DNA from: Muriicola marianensis
GTDB lineage: Bacteria; Bacteroidota; Bacteroidia; Flavobacteriales; Flavobacteriaceae
Assembly: GCF_014638095.1 (NCBI RefSeq)
Contig: NZ_BMFH01000001.1
Coordinates: 1,064,834-1,128,833 of the forward strand
Direction: 5' to 3'
DNA: 64,000 nt
The notes under the pieces were generated by a model, which had not been told where the DNA came from, searched no databases, and was given only the letters and a program-made list of their open reading frames with translations. Below are positions 52,574 to 63,281 of the stretch, piece after piece; position 1 is the first letter of the stretch; each line of letters opens with the position of its first letter. Position numbers and translations under genes: made by a program.

Positions 52574-53293
52574 TTATATTTTGGTGCACACAACCTGGTT
52601 GTCAAATTCTAAACTTACTACCGCGTAATCCTTCAGGGACTGATCCTTAAGGGCCTTGGCGTAAAAAGCCTTGAAATTCTTAAACTTCCTTTCAAGGTCA
52701 ATCACGTCCCCGAGGTTTACCACAAAGTCCTCCACCCTAAATTTTAACTGATACTGCTCTTCCGACTGAATATGAATTCCGATCACATTCTTCCTCAGAA
52801 AGTCATCCTGATTTATATACTTCAGAATTTCAAATACATCATCAAGGCTCTTACCAGTGATCTCACCCGTAATGATCGGAACCCGTGCAGAATGCAACTT
52901 GGATAAGGGCATAGATTTTCCATCCTCATCAAGGTAGAAAGTTGTATTCCCTTTAACTCTGCCTATGGGCTGCCTTTGGAAAATTTTGGATGTAAGTTTG
53001 TCATCAATAGTAAGATATACCTGGGCACTTTTTACCATATCATGGGTCTCAAGGACCTTTTCTATAGTATTCAAAACTACCTTTTCTTTATCCTCCATTA
53101 GGACGCTGCCGTAATTTTGTATTAACAATTTATTAACCATATCCTTAGACAGGTACACATTGTTATCCCCCTCAAAAATGATCTCCACATCCCTGATGGG
53201 CCTTTCCGCATTTCTGTGATTAGAAAACGCATAAAGTCCTGTTATACAAATCATTAAACAGAACAATTTGATGTAGTTCCAATTAATTTTCAT
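52574..53293 (-). CDS. ftsQ: Cell division protein FtsQ (POTRA-type)
   Basis: The 239-residue protein has one N-terminal membrane helix (IKLFCLMICITGLYAF) and a periplasmic part with a POTRA-like region (PIRDVEIIFEGDNNVYLSKDMVNKLL) and FtsQ beta domain (YLDEDGKSMPLSKLHSARVPIITG). It links the periplasmic divisome proteins. Start set at ATG 53293 ([10 protein letters not shown]); an ATG four codons upstream also exists. It overlaps the end of murC by 11 bp. Sequence similarity to E. coli FtsQ is low, but position is convincing. Confidence 0.9.
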   Translation of the reverse strand: MKINWNYIKLFCLMICITGLYAFSNHRNAERPIRDVEIIFEGDNNVYLSKDMVNKLLIQNYGSVLMEDKEKVVLNTIEKVLETHDMVKSAQVYLTIDDKLTSKIFQRQPIGRVKGNTTFYLDEDGKSMPLSKLHSARVPIITGEITGKSLDDVFEILKYINQDDFLRKNVIGIHIQSEEQYQLKFRVEDFVVNLGDVIDLERKFKNFKAFYAKALKDQSLKDYAVVSLEFDNQVVCTKI

Positions 53294-54635
53294 ATTCGAA
53301 TTCACGTTTTAATGAGTCTGCTTCCAGCCCAATATCTCCCGCTCCCAGCGTGACCAGGATCTCGGGATTTCGGGCCTTGATTTCATGAGCCAGGTCTTGT
53401 TTAGAGACCAGTTTTTTATTCGGATTTGAGATCCGTTCCAGCAAGACCTCTGAGGTGATCCCCGGGATCGGTTTTTCCCTTGCCGGATAGATATCCAGCA
53501 GGAGAATACTGTCAAAACCTGACAGGCTGCTGGCAAATTCTTCCATAAAATCCCTCGTCCTGCTAAAAAGGTGAGGTTGGAAGACCGCCAGAATACTCTT
53601 TCCGGGATGCATTTCCCGGATCGCTTCCAGGACGGCATCTATTTCGGTTGGATGATGCGCGTAATCGTCTATAAAAATCAGGTCGTCCTGCCGGATCTTA
53701 TAGGAGAATCTCCTTTGAACGCCTTTAAAGGTTTCAAGTGCCTTCACCAGGCGATCCAGAGGGGGGTTTACCTGGATCGCCATTGCGAAAGCCACTAAGC
53801 CGTTGAGCAGGTTATGCCTGCCCGGCTTGTTGAATCTCACCCCTTCGAGTGTCCTTTCCGGGGTGCCCAAATCAAATATGTAGGTGCCATGTTCAATCTT
53901 AATATTCTTTATACAGTAGTCCGAATTGTCTTCAATGCCATAGGTAATGCCTTCCAAAGGCAATCCATTCCTTACAAAGAGCTTACCGTCTGGTTTCAGC
54001 CTGGAGGCAAATTCGAGGAAGGAGGCCCTCATGGATTCCCTGTCCCCGTAAATATCCAGATGATCTGCGTCCATAGAAGTAATACAGGCAATGTCCGGGT
54101 GAAGCCTTAAAAATGAACGATCAAATTCATCGGCCTCCACTACCGAGTACTGGTCCCCCTCACATATAAAATTGCTATTAAAGTCTTCCGAGATTCCTCC
54201 CAGGAAAGCTGTAATGGGAGTGCCGGTCTCTTTCAGCAGGTGGGCTAAAATGCTGGAGGTGGTCGTTTTTCCATGAGTTCCCGCCACTGCAAAGCAAAAG
54301 GTATCCCGCGTGATTAATCCGAGTACTTCCGATCGTTTTTTAACCTTAAAACCCTGATCCGTAAAATGATTCCACTCCCGGTGATCCTTCGGCACAGCAG
54401 GGGTATATACTATAAGTGTATCCTCCGGTTTGAGGAATGGTGCGGGGACCAGGGACAGGTCGTCCGCGAAATGGATATCAATTCCCTGGGCTTCCAATTC
54501 CCGGGTAAGGGGTGTTGGGGTCTTATCGTATCCGGCTACGGCCATATTCTGTGATAGAAAATACCTGGCCAGGGCAGACATCCCGATGCCTCCGATCCCG
54601 ATAAAATATACCCTGTGGAAATCAAATCTATCCAT
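53283..54635 (-). CDS. murC: UDP-N-acetylmuramate--L-alanine ligase
   Basis: MurC (450 residues) adds L-Ala to UDP-MurNAc, the first peptide step of peptidoglycan. Evidence is [19 protein letters not shown] at the N-terminus for UDP binding, [21 protein letters not shown] with the ATP P-loop, [47 protein letters not shown] and [16 protein letters not shown]. The length is normal. It overlaps murG by 8 bp and ftsQ by 11 bp, so the operon is tightly packed. Note that no ddl or murB stands between murC and ftsQ. Confidence 0.97.
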   Translation of the reverse strand: MDRFDFHRVYFIGIGGIGMSALARYFLSQNMAVAGYDKTPTPLTRELEAQGIDIHFADDLSLVPAPFLKPEDTLIVYTPAVPKDHREWNHFTDQGFKVKKRSEVLGLITRDTFCFAVAGTHGKTTTSSILAHLLKETGTPITAFLGGISEDFNSNFICEGDQYSVVEADEFDRSFLRLHPDIACITSMDADHLDIYGDRESMRASFLEFASRLKPDGKLFVRNGLPLEGITYGIEDNSDYCIKNIKIEHGTYIFDLGTPERTLEGVRFNKPGRHNLLNGLVAFAMAIQVNPPLDRLVKALETFKGVQRRFSYKIRQDDLIFIDDYAHHPTEIDAVLEAIREMHPGKSILAVFQPHLFSRTRDFMEEFASSLSGFDSILLLDIYPAREKPIPGITSEVLLERISNPNKKLVSKQDLAHEIKARNPEILVTLGAGDIGLEADSLKREFEYEN

Positions 54636-55728
54636 ACCTGCGATTTAGTAATTCGACGATCTCATCCACTATATCTTCTGTTGCCTGGGGCCTTGCCAGT
54701 TTTTTAATGTTCCGGCTGAGTTCTTCACGACTGGACCCCGAGTCCATCAACTGCCCGAAAACAGTTCTGAACTCCGCATCCAGATCCTTTTCTGCTAACA
54801 TAACGGCCGCTTTCTCCTCTACCAGGGCCATTGCGTTTTTGGTCTGATGGTCTTCTGCCACATTGGGTGATGGAATAAACAATACCGGTTTACCCACCAT
54901 ACAGAGTTCAGATACGGAGCCGGCTCCTGACCTCGAAATAATCATGTCAGCGATCCTGTAGGCGTGTTCCATCTCATTTAAATACCCGTAGACCCGGATG
55001 GTATCGGAGGCGAGGTGCTTGTACTGCTCGAAATAAATAGAACCACACTGCCAGACCAGTTGCAGCCCCAATTCCTGAAAAAATGAAATCTGACCTTCGA
55101 TCAGCTCATTGATCCTCCTGGATCCCAGGCTGCCACCCAAGATGAGAAGGGTCTTTTTATCCGGTTTCAGATCAAAGTATTGATAGGAAGCCCCGGAATC
55201 TTCAGGCAGATTCACCAGGGAAGATCTCACCGGATTTCCGGTAAGGATGATCTTCTCCTTGGGAAAGAACTTTTCCATCCCGGAATAGGCCACACAAATC
55301 CTGTCTACCTTCCCGGCGAGCAGCTTATTGGTGATTCCTGCATAAGAATTTTGCTCTTGCAGAACACAGGGAATTCCCATACCGGATGCCACGCGCAATA
55401 CAGGTCCGCTGGCAAATCCGCCCGTCCCTATGGCTACATGGGGTTTAAAGCCCTTCACTATGTTTCTCGCTCTGATCAAACTACTTATCACTTTCAGTGG
55501 GAAAAGCAGATTCCTAAACGTTAGTTTTCTTTGCAATCCACTTATCCACAAACCTTTTATCTCGTATCCCGCCTGGGGGACCTTTTCCATTTCCATCCGA
55601 TCCTTTGCTCCCACAAACAGGATCTGCGCTTTCGGAAATCGCCTTTTACATTCATTGGCTATGGCGATTGCCGGATAAATATGCCCTCCAGTGCCTCCTC
55701 CCGAGAGAATGATCCTATAACTGTCCAC
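54628..55728 (-). CDS. murG: Undecaprenyldiphospho-muramoylpentapeptide beta-N-acetylglucosaminyltransferase
   Basis: MurG (366 residues) adds GlcNAc to lipid I to make lipid II at the inner face of the membrane. Motifs are [20 protein letters not shown] (first G-loop), [12 protein letters not shown]-like [43 protein letters not shown] (second G-loop) and [25 protein letters not shown] for UDP-GlcNAc binding. It overlaps ftsW by 14 bp and murC by 8 bp. Confidence 0.97.
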   Translation of the reverse strand: MDSYRIILSGGGTGGHIYPAIAIANECKRRFPKAQILFVGAKDRMEMEKVPQAGYEIKGLWISGLQRKLTFRNLLFPLKVISSLIRARNIVKGFKPHVAIGTGGFASGPVLRVASGMGIPCVLQEQNSYAGITNKLLAGKVDRICVAYSGMEKFFPKEKIILTGNPVRSSLVNLPEDSGASYQYFDLKPDKKTLLILGGSLGSRRINELIEGQISFFQELGLQLVWQCGSIYFEQYKHLASDTIRVYGYLNEMEHAYRIADMIISRSGAGSVSELCMVGKPVLFIPSPNVAEDHQTKNAMALVEEKAAVMLAEKDLDAEFRTVFGQLMDSGSSREELSRNIKKLARPQATEDIVDEIVELLNRRYG

Positions 55729-56905
55729 TCAAGACTTCTAAAGGGTTATTTTCATCCACTTCCATCTCTTCTTCCTGCTCCCTCTTCCTGCTCGCACTCA
55801 GCACAATGCCTATTGCCAGACAGGTCATCCAGATCGATGTTCCTCCACTGCTGATCAATGGAAGGGTCTGCCCGGTAACAGGGAATAGCTCAACTGCCAC
55901 CGCCATATTGATCAGTGCCTGGAAGACAATGGGCAACCCGACACCGACCACAAGTAATTTCCCAAATACGGAAGTATTGGCATTGGCCACTACCACGATC
56001 CTGAAAAGCAGAAGCATGTAGAAGAACATCAGGGAGAAGCCACCGATTAGGCCATACTCCTCCACAATAATGGCATATATAAAATCTGATGAACTCTGGG
56101 GAAGGAAATTCTTCATCACACTCTTCCCGGCTCCATTACCCACAAGTCCACCACTCGCGATGGCTATTTTTGCTTTTTCAATTTGATAATCAGCTTCCGT
56201 ATCGGCGGGATCCCAGAAACTCTCCAGTCGGTTCATCCAGGTATCCACCCTGTTGGGGAACAGGTCGGGAGCCGCCTTGGCTACCAGTACGAACAGAAGC
56301 AAGCCCAACATTCCTATTCCTACAATTCCGGTCAGGTATTTTAATGGGTATCCCCCTAGGAAACACAAAACCAGGACCATAAAAAACAGAATAGCCGCCG
56401 TTGAAAAGTTTGCCGGAAGGATCAGCATGACGACGAGAAAAACCGGGCTCCAAAGAGGCAAAATACTCTCCTTGAAAGTGATCTTCCTCTCCTTGATCTT
56501 GGAAAGGTACCTCGCTATGTAGACCATGAGGACTACAGACGCCAGAGTAGATGTCTGAAAGGTAATCCCTACCAGGGGCAGACGGATCCATCGACTTGCA
56601 TTGGCGCCGCCTATGGTCGTGCCCTGCGCCAGTGTGTACACCAAAAGAGCCAGGACTACAGGCATTGCAATAATTGACAGCCCTTTAAAATAATGAGTGG
56701 GTATCCTGTGAACCCCGTAGATAATACCGAATCCAAGGAACAACAACAGGGCGTGTTTTACGAGATGACCCATCGTGGTTCCGTTCCCCACCACATAGAC
56801 CAGGTTGCTGCTGGCGCTGTAAACCGGCAGAAATGAGAACAAGGCCAGCAGAGCTACTACTGCCCATATGACCTTATCTCCCTGTATGTGGCTGAATATT
56901 TTCAC
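55715..56905 (-). CDS. ftsW: Peptidoglycan glycosyltransferase FtsW
   Basis: FtsW (396 residues) is a SEDS-family polymerase that makes septal peptidoglycan with FtsI. About ten membrane segments are visible. Conserved stretches are [31 protein letters not shown] (SEDS signature), [21 protein letters not shown] and [27 protein letters not shown]. The Asp/Glu-containing extracellular loop ([29 protein letters not shown]) fits the catalytic region. The C-terminus is acidic. It lies 3 bp after murD. Confidence 0.95.
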   Translation of the reverse strand: MKIFSHIQGDKVIWAVVALLALFSFLPVYSASSNLVYVVGNGTTMGHLVKHALLLFLGFGIIYGVHRIPTHYFKGLSIIAMPVVLALLVYTLAQGTTIGGANASRWIRLPLVGITFQTSTLASVVLMVYIARYLSKIKERKITFKESILPLWSPVFLVVMLILPANFSTAAILFFMVLVLCFLGGYPLKYLTGIVGIGMLGLLLFVLVAKAAPDLFPNRVDTWMNRLESFWDPADTEADYQIEKAKIAIASGGLVGNGAGKSVMKNFLPQSSSDFIYAIIVEEYGLIGGFSLMFFYMLLLFRIVVVANANTSVFGKLLVVGVGLPIVFQALINMAVAVELFPVTGQTLPLISSGGTSIWMTCLAIGIVLSASRKREQEEEMEVDENNPLEVLSGQL

Positions 56906-56908
56906 TGA

Positions 56909-58243
56909 TCAAAGATTTTTTATGGCTTCCTTAAACTGGTTGCCCCGGTCTTCGTAATTCTGAAAGAGGTCGAAACTCGCGCAGGCAGGCGAAAGGAGTA
57001 CGGTATCTCCCCTTTCGGCGATCTTATAGGCCACTTTCACGGCTTCAGACATCGCATAAGTCTCCACAAATATGTCTACCGCATTGCTGAAGGCTTCTCT
57101 GAGTTTGGAATTATCCATCCCAAGGCAAATAATGGCTTTCACCTTTTCCCGAACCAGAGGCATAAGGGCCTTGTAATCATTTCCCTTGTCTACTCCCCCC
57201 ACGATCCAGACCGTCGGAGTGGTCATACTGTCCAGGGCGTAATAAGTGGCATTTACGTTGGTGGCCTTTGAGTCGTTGATATACTGTACGTGATGGATCT
57301 TCAGAACCTTCTCAAGCCTGTGATCAGCGCCCTGGAAATTCTGAATGCTCTCCCTTATTACCTCCTTGCGAATACCCACCAGCTTAGCAGCCGTTATCGC
57401 TGCCATGGTATTCTTCAGGTTGTGCTTCCCTTCAAGGGCTAATGAATCTGATGCTAATTCCATAATGTCCTCTTGTGTCTTTATAATAAATTGTTCTTTC
57501 CTTAGGTATGTTCCTACTTTGCCTTCCCCTTCCAGGGAAAACGGCAATTTTACAGCTTGGACCGGGTGGCTTTCCAGATAGGAGATAATGACAGGGTCAT
57601 CCTGATCATAGATAAAGTAGTCACCCGCTTTCTGGTTCATGGTGATCCTGAATTTCGATGCGACATACTTCATAAAATCATAGTCGTACCGGTCCAGGTG
57701 ATCAGGGGTGATATTTGTGATCATCCCGATATGCGGTCTGAAGCTTGTGATCCCATCGAGCTGAAAACTGCTGATCTCCAACACGTAATATTCCTTATCC
57801 GTCTCCGCTACCATCCTGGCAAAACTGTCCCCTATATTTCCGGCCATACCCACAGACAACCCTGCCTGCTTGAAAATATGATAGGTCAGCATGGTGGTGG
57901 TCGTCTTCCCGTTGCTTCCGGTTATTCCTACGAGGGTAGCCTTCGTGTAACGGGATGCGAATTCAATCTCGGAGATCACCGGGGTTCCCTGAGCGATCAG
58001 TTTTTTCACCAGGGGTGCCTTATCGGGGATCCCGGGACTCTTCATGACCAGGTCGGCATTGAGGATCTTCTCCTCTGTGTGCCCCCCTTCTTCCCAATCC
58101 AATCCAAATTGTATAAGAACGTCCTTGTACTTTTTCTTGATCTGCCCCATATCAGAGACAAATACTTCATATCCTTTCTTCTGCCCCAGAATGGCCGTGC
58201 CAACTCCACTTTCTCCCCCTCCCAGGATGACCAGGCGATCCAT
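56909..58243 (-). CDS. murD: UDP-N-acetylmuramoyl-L-alanine--D-glutamate ligase
   Basis: MurD (444 residues) adds D-Glu to UDP-MurNAc-L-Ala. Motifs are LVILGGGESGVGTAILGQKKG at the N-terminus, TLVGITGSNGKTTTTMLTYHIF for ATP, EISSFQLDGITSFRPHIGMITNITPDHLDRYD, EGKHNLKNTMAAI and YINDSKATNVNATYYALDSM. The overall length and motif order are standard for MurD. It lies 1 bp behind mraY and 3 bp before ftsW. Confidence 0.97.
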   Translation of the reverse strand: MDRLVILGGGESGVGTAILGQKKGYEVFVSDMGQIKKKYKDVLIQFGLDWEEGGHTEEKILNADLVMKSPGIPDKAPLVKKLIAQGTPVISEIEFASRYTKATLVGITGSNGKTTTTMLTYHIFKQAGLSVGMAGNIGDSFARMVAETDKEYYVLEISSFQLDGITSFRPHIGMITNITPDHLDRYDYDFMKYVASKFRITMNQKAGDYFIYDQDDPVIISYLESHPVQAVKLPFSLEGEGKVGTYLRKEQFIIKTQEDIMELASDSLALEGKHNLKNTMAAITAAKLVGIRKEVIRESIQNFQGADHRLEKVLKIHHVQYINDSKATNVNATYYALDSMTTPTVWIVGGVDKGNDYKALMPLVREKVKAIICLGMDNSKLREAFSNAVDIFVETYAMSEAVKVAYKIAERGDTVLLSPACASFDLFQNYEDRGNQFKEAIKNL

Positions 58244-58244
58244 G

Positions 58245-59465
58245 TTACCTTACCTTTAAGGTTACAATGGTCACGATCGCCAGTAAGATCCCGATGATCC
58301 AGAACCGTGTGACGATTTTGCTTTCGTGATATCCTTTCTTCTGATAATGGTGGTGCAGTGGGGACATCAGGAAAATGCGCCTCCCTTCCCCGTATTTTTT
58401 CTTTGTATACTTGAAATAGCTCACCTGCAGCATGACCGAGAGCGACTCTGCAAAGAAGATCCCGCACAGCAATGGGATGAGCAGTTCCTTTCTGACAATA
58501 ATGGCTATCACCGCAATCACCCCGCCAATGGTGAGACTTCCCGTATCGCCCATAAAGACCTGTGCAGGGAAGGCGTTATACCAGAGGAAGCCCACAAGAG
58601 ATCCTACGAAGGCCGAGATAAACACCACCAGCTCGCCGGCTCTGGGGATATAGAAAATGTCAAGATAATTCGAGAAAATGATGTTACCGGAGACCCAGGC
58701 AAATATGCCCAGGGTCAGGACAATGATCGCCGATGTTCCCGCGGCAAGGCCGTCGATCCCATCCGTGAGGTTTGCCCCATTGGATACGGCAGTGACAATA
58801 AAGATTACGATGGGAATAAAGATCAGCCATGCGTATTTCTGGGGATCGGCCCCAAACCAGGCTACGACTTCCCCGTAATCCAGTTCGTTGTTCTTAAAGA
58901 ATGGGATGTTGGTCTTGGTCGACTTCAATTCTTTTCCTTCCACGTCCCTCACCTCAAACTGCTCGGTAATCGTGGTCTTGTTCTTCTCCTTCATGGTGAC
59001 CTCAGGATGGAAAAACAAAGTGGCGCCAACCATGAGTCCCAGCACTACCTGCCCCAGAATCTTAAACCTGCCTTTCAGCCCCTCTTTATTCTTCCTGAAG
59101 ATCTTTATGTAATCATCTATAAACCCGATGATCCCCATCCATATGGTGGTAATGATCAGAAGGATCACATAAATATTATCGAGCCTAGCAAAGAGGAGTA
59201 CGGGAACCAGGGTAGACATGATGATGATGATCCCTCCCATGGTGGGCGTTCCCTGCTTCTGCTGTTGTCCTTCCAGACCGAGATCCCTAACGGTTTCTCC
59301 TATCTGTTTCCGCCTCAGTAACAGGATGATCCGCTTCCCGAATGTCGTGGCCAGGATAAGGGAAAGCAATACCGCCATGGCTGCCCTGAAAGTGAGGAAC
59401 TGGAACAGGGTAGCTCCGGGGAACTGGTATTGTTTTTCCAAATATTCGAACAGATAATAAAGCAT
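58245..59465 (-). CDS. mraY: Phospho-N-acetylmuramoyl-pentapeptide-transferase
   Basis: MraY (406 residues) moves phospho-MurNAc-pentapeptide to undecaprenyl phosphate to form lipid I. About ten membrane segments; signature motifs [36 protein letters not shown] (with the catalytic aspartates), [19 protein letters not shown] and [14 protein letters not shown], and [25 protein letters not shown] near the C-terminus. Insert between the second and third motif ([19 protein letters not shown] and on) makes it longer than E. coli MraY (360). Confidence 0.97.
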   Translation of the reverse strand: MLYYLFEYLEKQYQFPGATLFQFLTFRAAMAVLLSLILATTFGKRIILLLRRKQIGETVRDLGLEGQQQKQGTPTMGGIIIIMSTLVPVLLFARLDNIYVILLIITTIWMGIIGFIDDYIKIFRKNKEGLKGRFKILGQVVLGLMVGATLFFHPEVTMKEKNKTTITEQFEVRDVEGKELKSTKTNIPFFKNNELDYGEVVAWFGADPQKYAWLIFIPIVIFIVTAVSNGANLTDGIDGLAAGTSAIIVLTLGIFAWVSGNIIFSNYLDIFYIPRAGELVVFISAFVGSLVGFLWYNAFPAQVFMGDTGSLTIGGVIAVIAIIVRKELLIPLLCGIFFAESLSVMLQVSYFKYTKKKYGEGRRIFLMSPLHHHYQKKGYHESKIVTRFWIIGILLAIVTIVTLKVR

Positions 59466-59475
59466 AGTTCTCTCC

Positions 59476-60939
59476 TTATTTTTTCAACCCGTCCAGGAAG
59501 CTTTTCACAATCTTAAAATCATCAAAGTCGACTCGTTTCCCATTCGTTTCCTGATAGGTCTCGTGCCCTTTACCGGCCAGCAGGATAATATCTTGCGCAT
59601 TGGCCAGTTGGCAGGCAGTCTTGATAGCCTGCTCCCTGTTCTCAATCGCCATGACCTTCATCGAGTTCTGGGGCTCCACCCCTGCCTCCATTTCCGAAAT
59701 GATGGCTGCCGGGGGTTCAGACCGTGGGTTGTCTGAGGTGAAGATCACCTTGTTACTCATGGAAGAAGCGATATGCCCCATTACCGGACGCTTAGACTTG
59801 TCACGATCACCACCGCACCCCACTACGGTGATGACGCTTTCATTTCCAGTCCTCAATGCACTGATTGTTTCCAGCACATTTTTTAAAGCGTCCGGCGTAT
59901 GGGCATAATCAACAATAGCCGTTATGCGATTCTTTGAGATATAGTATTGAAACCTCCCGTCGACGTTCTCCAGTTCGCTCAGGAGTTTCATGGTTTCAAA
60001 TTTGTCGAGTCCCAGCAGATCAGCCGTCGCGTAGATCGCCAGGATGTTGTATGCGTTGAAATGGCCGATGAGCTTGGTCCAGATCTCGTTGTTCTCTATC
60101 TTCAGCAACTGACCGCTAAATTGATTTTCAAGGATCTGCGCCCTGTAATCGGCGTAGGATTTTAAAGCATAGGTATATTTCCTCGCTTTGGTATTCTGTA
60201 ACATCACCAGCCCGTTCTTATCGTCCATGTTTGCCAGGGCAAATGCATTTTTCTGCAGCTGATCAAATAATTTCTTCTTGGCGTCCCTGTATTCTGCGAA
60301 GGAATTGTGGTAGTCAAGGTGATCGTGGGAAAGGTTGGTAAAAATGGCCCCTGCAAAGACGAGTCCGTACGTACGTCTTTGATCGATCCCATGGGAACTG
60401 GCCTCCATAAAACAATATTCCACCCCGGCCTCGCTCATCAGGGAGAGGTAGTAATTAATGGTCATGGGATCCGGGGTCGTATGGGTGGTGGGATATTCTT
60501 TTTCGTCTACCAGTATGCGTATGGTGGAGATCAACCCGACCTTAAATCCTGCCTTCTTAAAAAGCTTGTACAGTAAAGTGCTTACCGTGGTCTTCCCGTT
60601 GGTCCCCGTAACCCCTACCAATTTTAGGTTTTTGGAAGGGTTGTTGTAATAATTGGAGGCCATCACTGACAGGGCCTCCTTTGTATCCTTTACTTCCAGG
60701 TAGCTCACCTCATTTACCAGGTTGTCCGGCAACTGTTCGCAAACGATGGCATTTGCACCACTTGCGATCGCTTTCTCTATGAATTTATGTCCGTCGGATT
60801 TTGTACCCCTGATCGCTACAAAGACGTCATCCATACCTACTTTCCTGGAATCAAAGCAAATTTGATTGACCAGTTTTGCAGTGGTACCGCTGACTGCGGT
60901 GAGACCTACTCCATATAGTATGTCTTTTAGTGACTTCAT
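59476..60939 (-). CDS. murE: UDP-N-acetylmuramoyl-tripeptide synthetase MurE (meso-diaminopimelate type)
   Basis: MurE (487 residues) adds the third amino acid to the muramyl dipeptide. Motifs are [27 protein letters not shown] for [24 protein letters not shown] for [43 protein letters not shown] with the carbamoyl-lysine region, and [35 protein letters not shown] carries the DNPR motif characteristic of enzymes that add meso-diaminopimelate rather than lysine. It overlaps ftsI by 4 bp. Confidence 0.97.
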   Translation of the reverse strand: MKSLKDILYGVGLTAVSGTTAKLVNQICFDSRKVGMDDVFVAIRGTKSDGHKFIEKAIASGANAIVCEQLPDNLVNEVSYLEVKDTKEALSVMASNYYNNPSKNLKLVGVTGTNGKTTVSTLLYKLFKKAGFKVGLISTIRILVDEKEYPTTHTTPDPMTINYYLSLMSEAGVEYCFMEASSHGIDQRRTYGLVFAGAIFTNLSHDHLDYHNSFAEYRDAKKKLFDQLQKNAFALANMDDKNGLVMLQNTKARKYTYALKSYADYRAQILENQFSGQLLKIENNEIWTKLIGHFNAYNILAIYATADLLGLDKFETMKLLSELENVDGRFQYYISKNRITAIVDYAHTPDALKNVLETISALRTGNESVITVVGCGGDRDKSKRPVMGHIASSMSNKVIFTSDNPRSEPPAAIISEMEAGVEPQNSMKVMAIENREQAIKTACQLANAQDIILLAGKGHETYQETNGKRVDFDDFKIVKSFLDGLKK

Positions 60940-62942
60940 GACAACTCCAGGATTATTTTAGTCACCTGGCTCAACCGGGTACCCTGACTTACTGATTGTT
61001 TCTTGACCTTGCCATTTCCCCTGACCTCAACCTGCAGGCCTAGATTTTCCAAAATCGATATGGCATCCATCCCGCTCATCCCTTCGAGATCGGGGATGGT
61101 CTTAATCTCTTTTTGGGCTGCTTCGAAATACGACTCATAGGCATCCTCTAGGACCTCATTAAAGGGATCCAGATCGGCCACTTCATCCACCATAGGATTA
61201 TTGGCATAGATCTTCTGGGCGATCGACTTAAATACAGGGCCGGACACATCGGCACCGTAATAGCCCACACTCTTATCAGGTTCATGGATAACCACAATAC
61301 AGGAATACTTGGGATCTTCGGCCGGGAAGTAGCCGGCAAAGGTTGATATGTACCTCAGCTTATCGGGATCCTTGCCCACGTAATTCTTCTGTGCCGTTCC
61401 TGTTTTCCCTGCCATGGAGAAATCCGGAGCATACAGCCTGTGGCCTGTTCCCTCTTCTTTCTCTACCACATTTTTTAGAAGTTGCTGAACTTTCTTGATG
61501 TTTTCCTCAGAGGCTATACGGGGGTTGATCACCTCCTTATCAAATTTTTGGATAGTGCTGTTCCACTCCTTTACCTCCTTGATCAGCCTCGGCCTGAGCA
61601 ATTCCCCATCGTTGGCGATGGCGTTGTAGAATGCCAGGGTCTGAAGGGGAGTCAGAGAGACCTCATATCCATGAGACATCCACGCCAGGGAGATCCCGGA
61701 CCAGCCTTTGTCTCCCGGATTTCGGATCACCGGCTTGCCTTCTCCTTTGATCGGCAGGCCCAGTTCCTGGTGCAATCCCATCAGCCTGAGGCGATTTACA
61801 AAAGCCTGAGGATCATTCTTATAACCGTTGTGGATCATTTTTGCAAAAGCCGTATTCGATGAGACCTCAAAGGCCTCAGCCACGGAGATCTCACCATATC
61901 CGCCGTGTTTGGAATCCCGGACTATGCGATCGTAAAGCCTCCACCTGCCCTTTTCGGTGTCAATGACCGTGCTTGTATCTACCACCTGGTCTTCCAGGGC
62001 AGCCAACAGGGACATGAGTTTAAAGGTGGAACCCGGTTCATGAGATTCTCCAACGGCGTAGTTTAGGCGCTCGTAATATTTGCCTTCCTCCGTCCTGCCC
62101 AGGTTAGAGATGGCCTTGATCTCTCCCGTATGGGTCTCCATGACGATCACGCAACCGTGTTCTGCCTTATACTTCTCGAGTTGTCTCAAAAGGCCATGAT
62201 GTGCGATGTCCTGTATATTGATGTCTATGGTAGAGACCACGTCATAGCCGTCCTGGGGCTCAATTATATTGTCAAGGCCGATGGGTTTCCACTGTCCTTT
62301 GGCGATCTTTTGCTTGAGCCTTTTACCCTCCTTACCTCTCAGGTATTCCCCAAAGGCCCCTTCCAGGCCCACGCGGGTGGCGTAACCATTCTCGTCAAAA
62401 CGTTCATACCCAACACTCCTTTCAGCGATCTTGCCCAGGGGATGCTCCCGCACCGTTTTCTGGTCGACTATCAATCCGCCACGGTAAGGCCCCAGATTGA
62501 AGAGAGGGAATTCCTTTATGCTCATATACTGGGAATAGTCCAGATTTCGCGCGATCAGGGCATATCGGTTCTTTTGGGCCTTCGCTTTGCGCAGGAGTTG
62601 TTCGTAATGAGAAGCTGGCCTGTTTAGAAGCCTCCCCAGTTTTTCTGACAGGGGACCGACGAGCTTTTTAAAATCCTCTTCCTTAACGGTGACCGCATCA
62701 AACCGAATGGAATACTTGGAAACCGAAGTTGCGAGTAAACTGCCATCGTCTGAGTATAAATTACCGCGATTCGGCGGGATGGTAAACATCTTTTCCGTGC
62801 GCTCCAGGGCCAGTTCCTTGTATTTTTCGCCCTGAACAGTCTGAATACTGACCAGTTTAAATAAAACGAGTCCCGCAAACAGGAATAACCCACCTGCTAC
62901 GAGGTATAATCTGGTCATTATATGTTTACTGGTAAAGGCCAT
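60936..62942 (-). CDS. ftsI: Penicillin-binding protein FtsI (PBP3-type) with PASTA domain
   Basis: FtsI (668 residues) is the septal class B transpeptidase. It has a membrane helix (RLYLVAGGLFLFAGLVLF), a PBP dimerisation domain and a transpeptidase domain with SxxK (GSTFKLMS), SxN (SSNTAF) and KTG (GKTGTAQ) motifs. The C-terminal 60 or so residues (IPDLEGMSGMDAISILENLGLQVEV and [19 protein letters not shown]) form one PASTA domain, which E. coli FtsI lacks. It begins right behind ftsL and partners with FtsW. Confidence 0.96.
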   Translation of the reverse strand: MAFTSKHIMTRLYLVAGGLFLFAGLVLFKLVSIQTVQGEKYKELALERTEKMFTIPPNRGNLYSDDGSLLATSVSKYSIRFDAVTVKEEDFKKLVGPLSEKLGRLLNRPASHYEQLLRKAKAQKNRYALIARNLDYSQYMSIKEFPLFNLGPYRGGLIVDQKTVREHPLGKIAERSVGYERFDENGYATRVGLEGAFGEYLRGKEGKRLKQKIAKGQWKPIGLDNIIEPQDGYDVVSTIDINIQDIAHHGLLRQLEKYKAEHGCVIVMETHTGEIKAISNLGRTEEGKYYERLNYAVGESHEPGSTFKLMSLLAALEDQVVDTSTVIDTEKGRWRLYDRIVRDSKHGGYGEISVAEAFEVSSNTAFAKMIHNGYKNDPQAFVNRLRLMGLHQELGLPIKGEGKPVIRNPGDKGWSGISLAWMSHGYEVSLTPLQTLAFYNAIANDGELLRPRLIKEVKEWNSTIQKFDKEVINPRIASEENIKKVQQLLKNVVEKEEGTGHRLYAPDFSMAGKTGTAQKNYVGKDPDKLRYISTFAGYFPAEDPKYSCIVVIHEPDKSVGYYGADVSGPVFKSIAQKIYANNPMVDEVADLDPFNEVLEDAYESYFEAAQKEIKTIPDLEGMSGMDAISILENLGLQVEVRGNGKVKKQSVSQGTRLSQVTKIILELS

Positions 62943-63263
62943 TTACTCTTCAGCAGATTTTACTTTGATCTTTTTGGGTGGTGCTTCAGAAGGAAGAAGG
63001 CCTTTTTCGGACACAGCCAGTCTTACGGTCGACTCCAGCTTTTGTTTCTGTACATCAGATCTCATCTCAACAAACTGGCTCCTCAGGGCTTTCACTTCTT
63101 CATTTAGGGCTGCCAGCTGATGGACCTTTTTGTCTGCGCTGTGCGAGCTCGAGATCATGATTGTAGCCAGAAATGATGCAAATACGAGGAACATCCAGTT
63201 CTTGGGTGCATCCCCGCTTACGAGAAACTTACCTTTTAATATGGATACAATTCCTTCCTTCAT
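62943..63263 (-). CDS. ftsL: FtsL-like divisome protein
   Basis: The 106-residue protein has one membrane helix (WMFLVFASFLATIMIS) and a periplasmic coiled coil (VHQLAALNEEVKALRSQFVEMRSDVQKQK), ending in a basic/proline tail (PPKKIKVKSAEE). Its layout and its place between rsmH and ftsI agree with FtsL, the small partner of FtsQ and FtsB that activates FtsWI. Sequence identity among FtsL proteins is low, so the name rests mainly on position and shape. Confidence 0.85.
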   Translation of the reverse strand: MKEGIVSILKGKFLVSGDAPKNWMFLVFASFLATIMISSSHSADKKVHQLAALNEEVKALRSQFVEMRSDVQKQKLESTVRLAVSEKGLLPSEAPPKKIKVKSAEE

Positions 63264-63281
63264 GTCTTCAATTCACTATAG

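Noticed and set aside
58326-59321. 331-codon open frame opposite mraY
   Set aside because: Antisense shadow of mraY; mraY motifs on the minus strand are clear.
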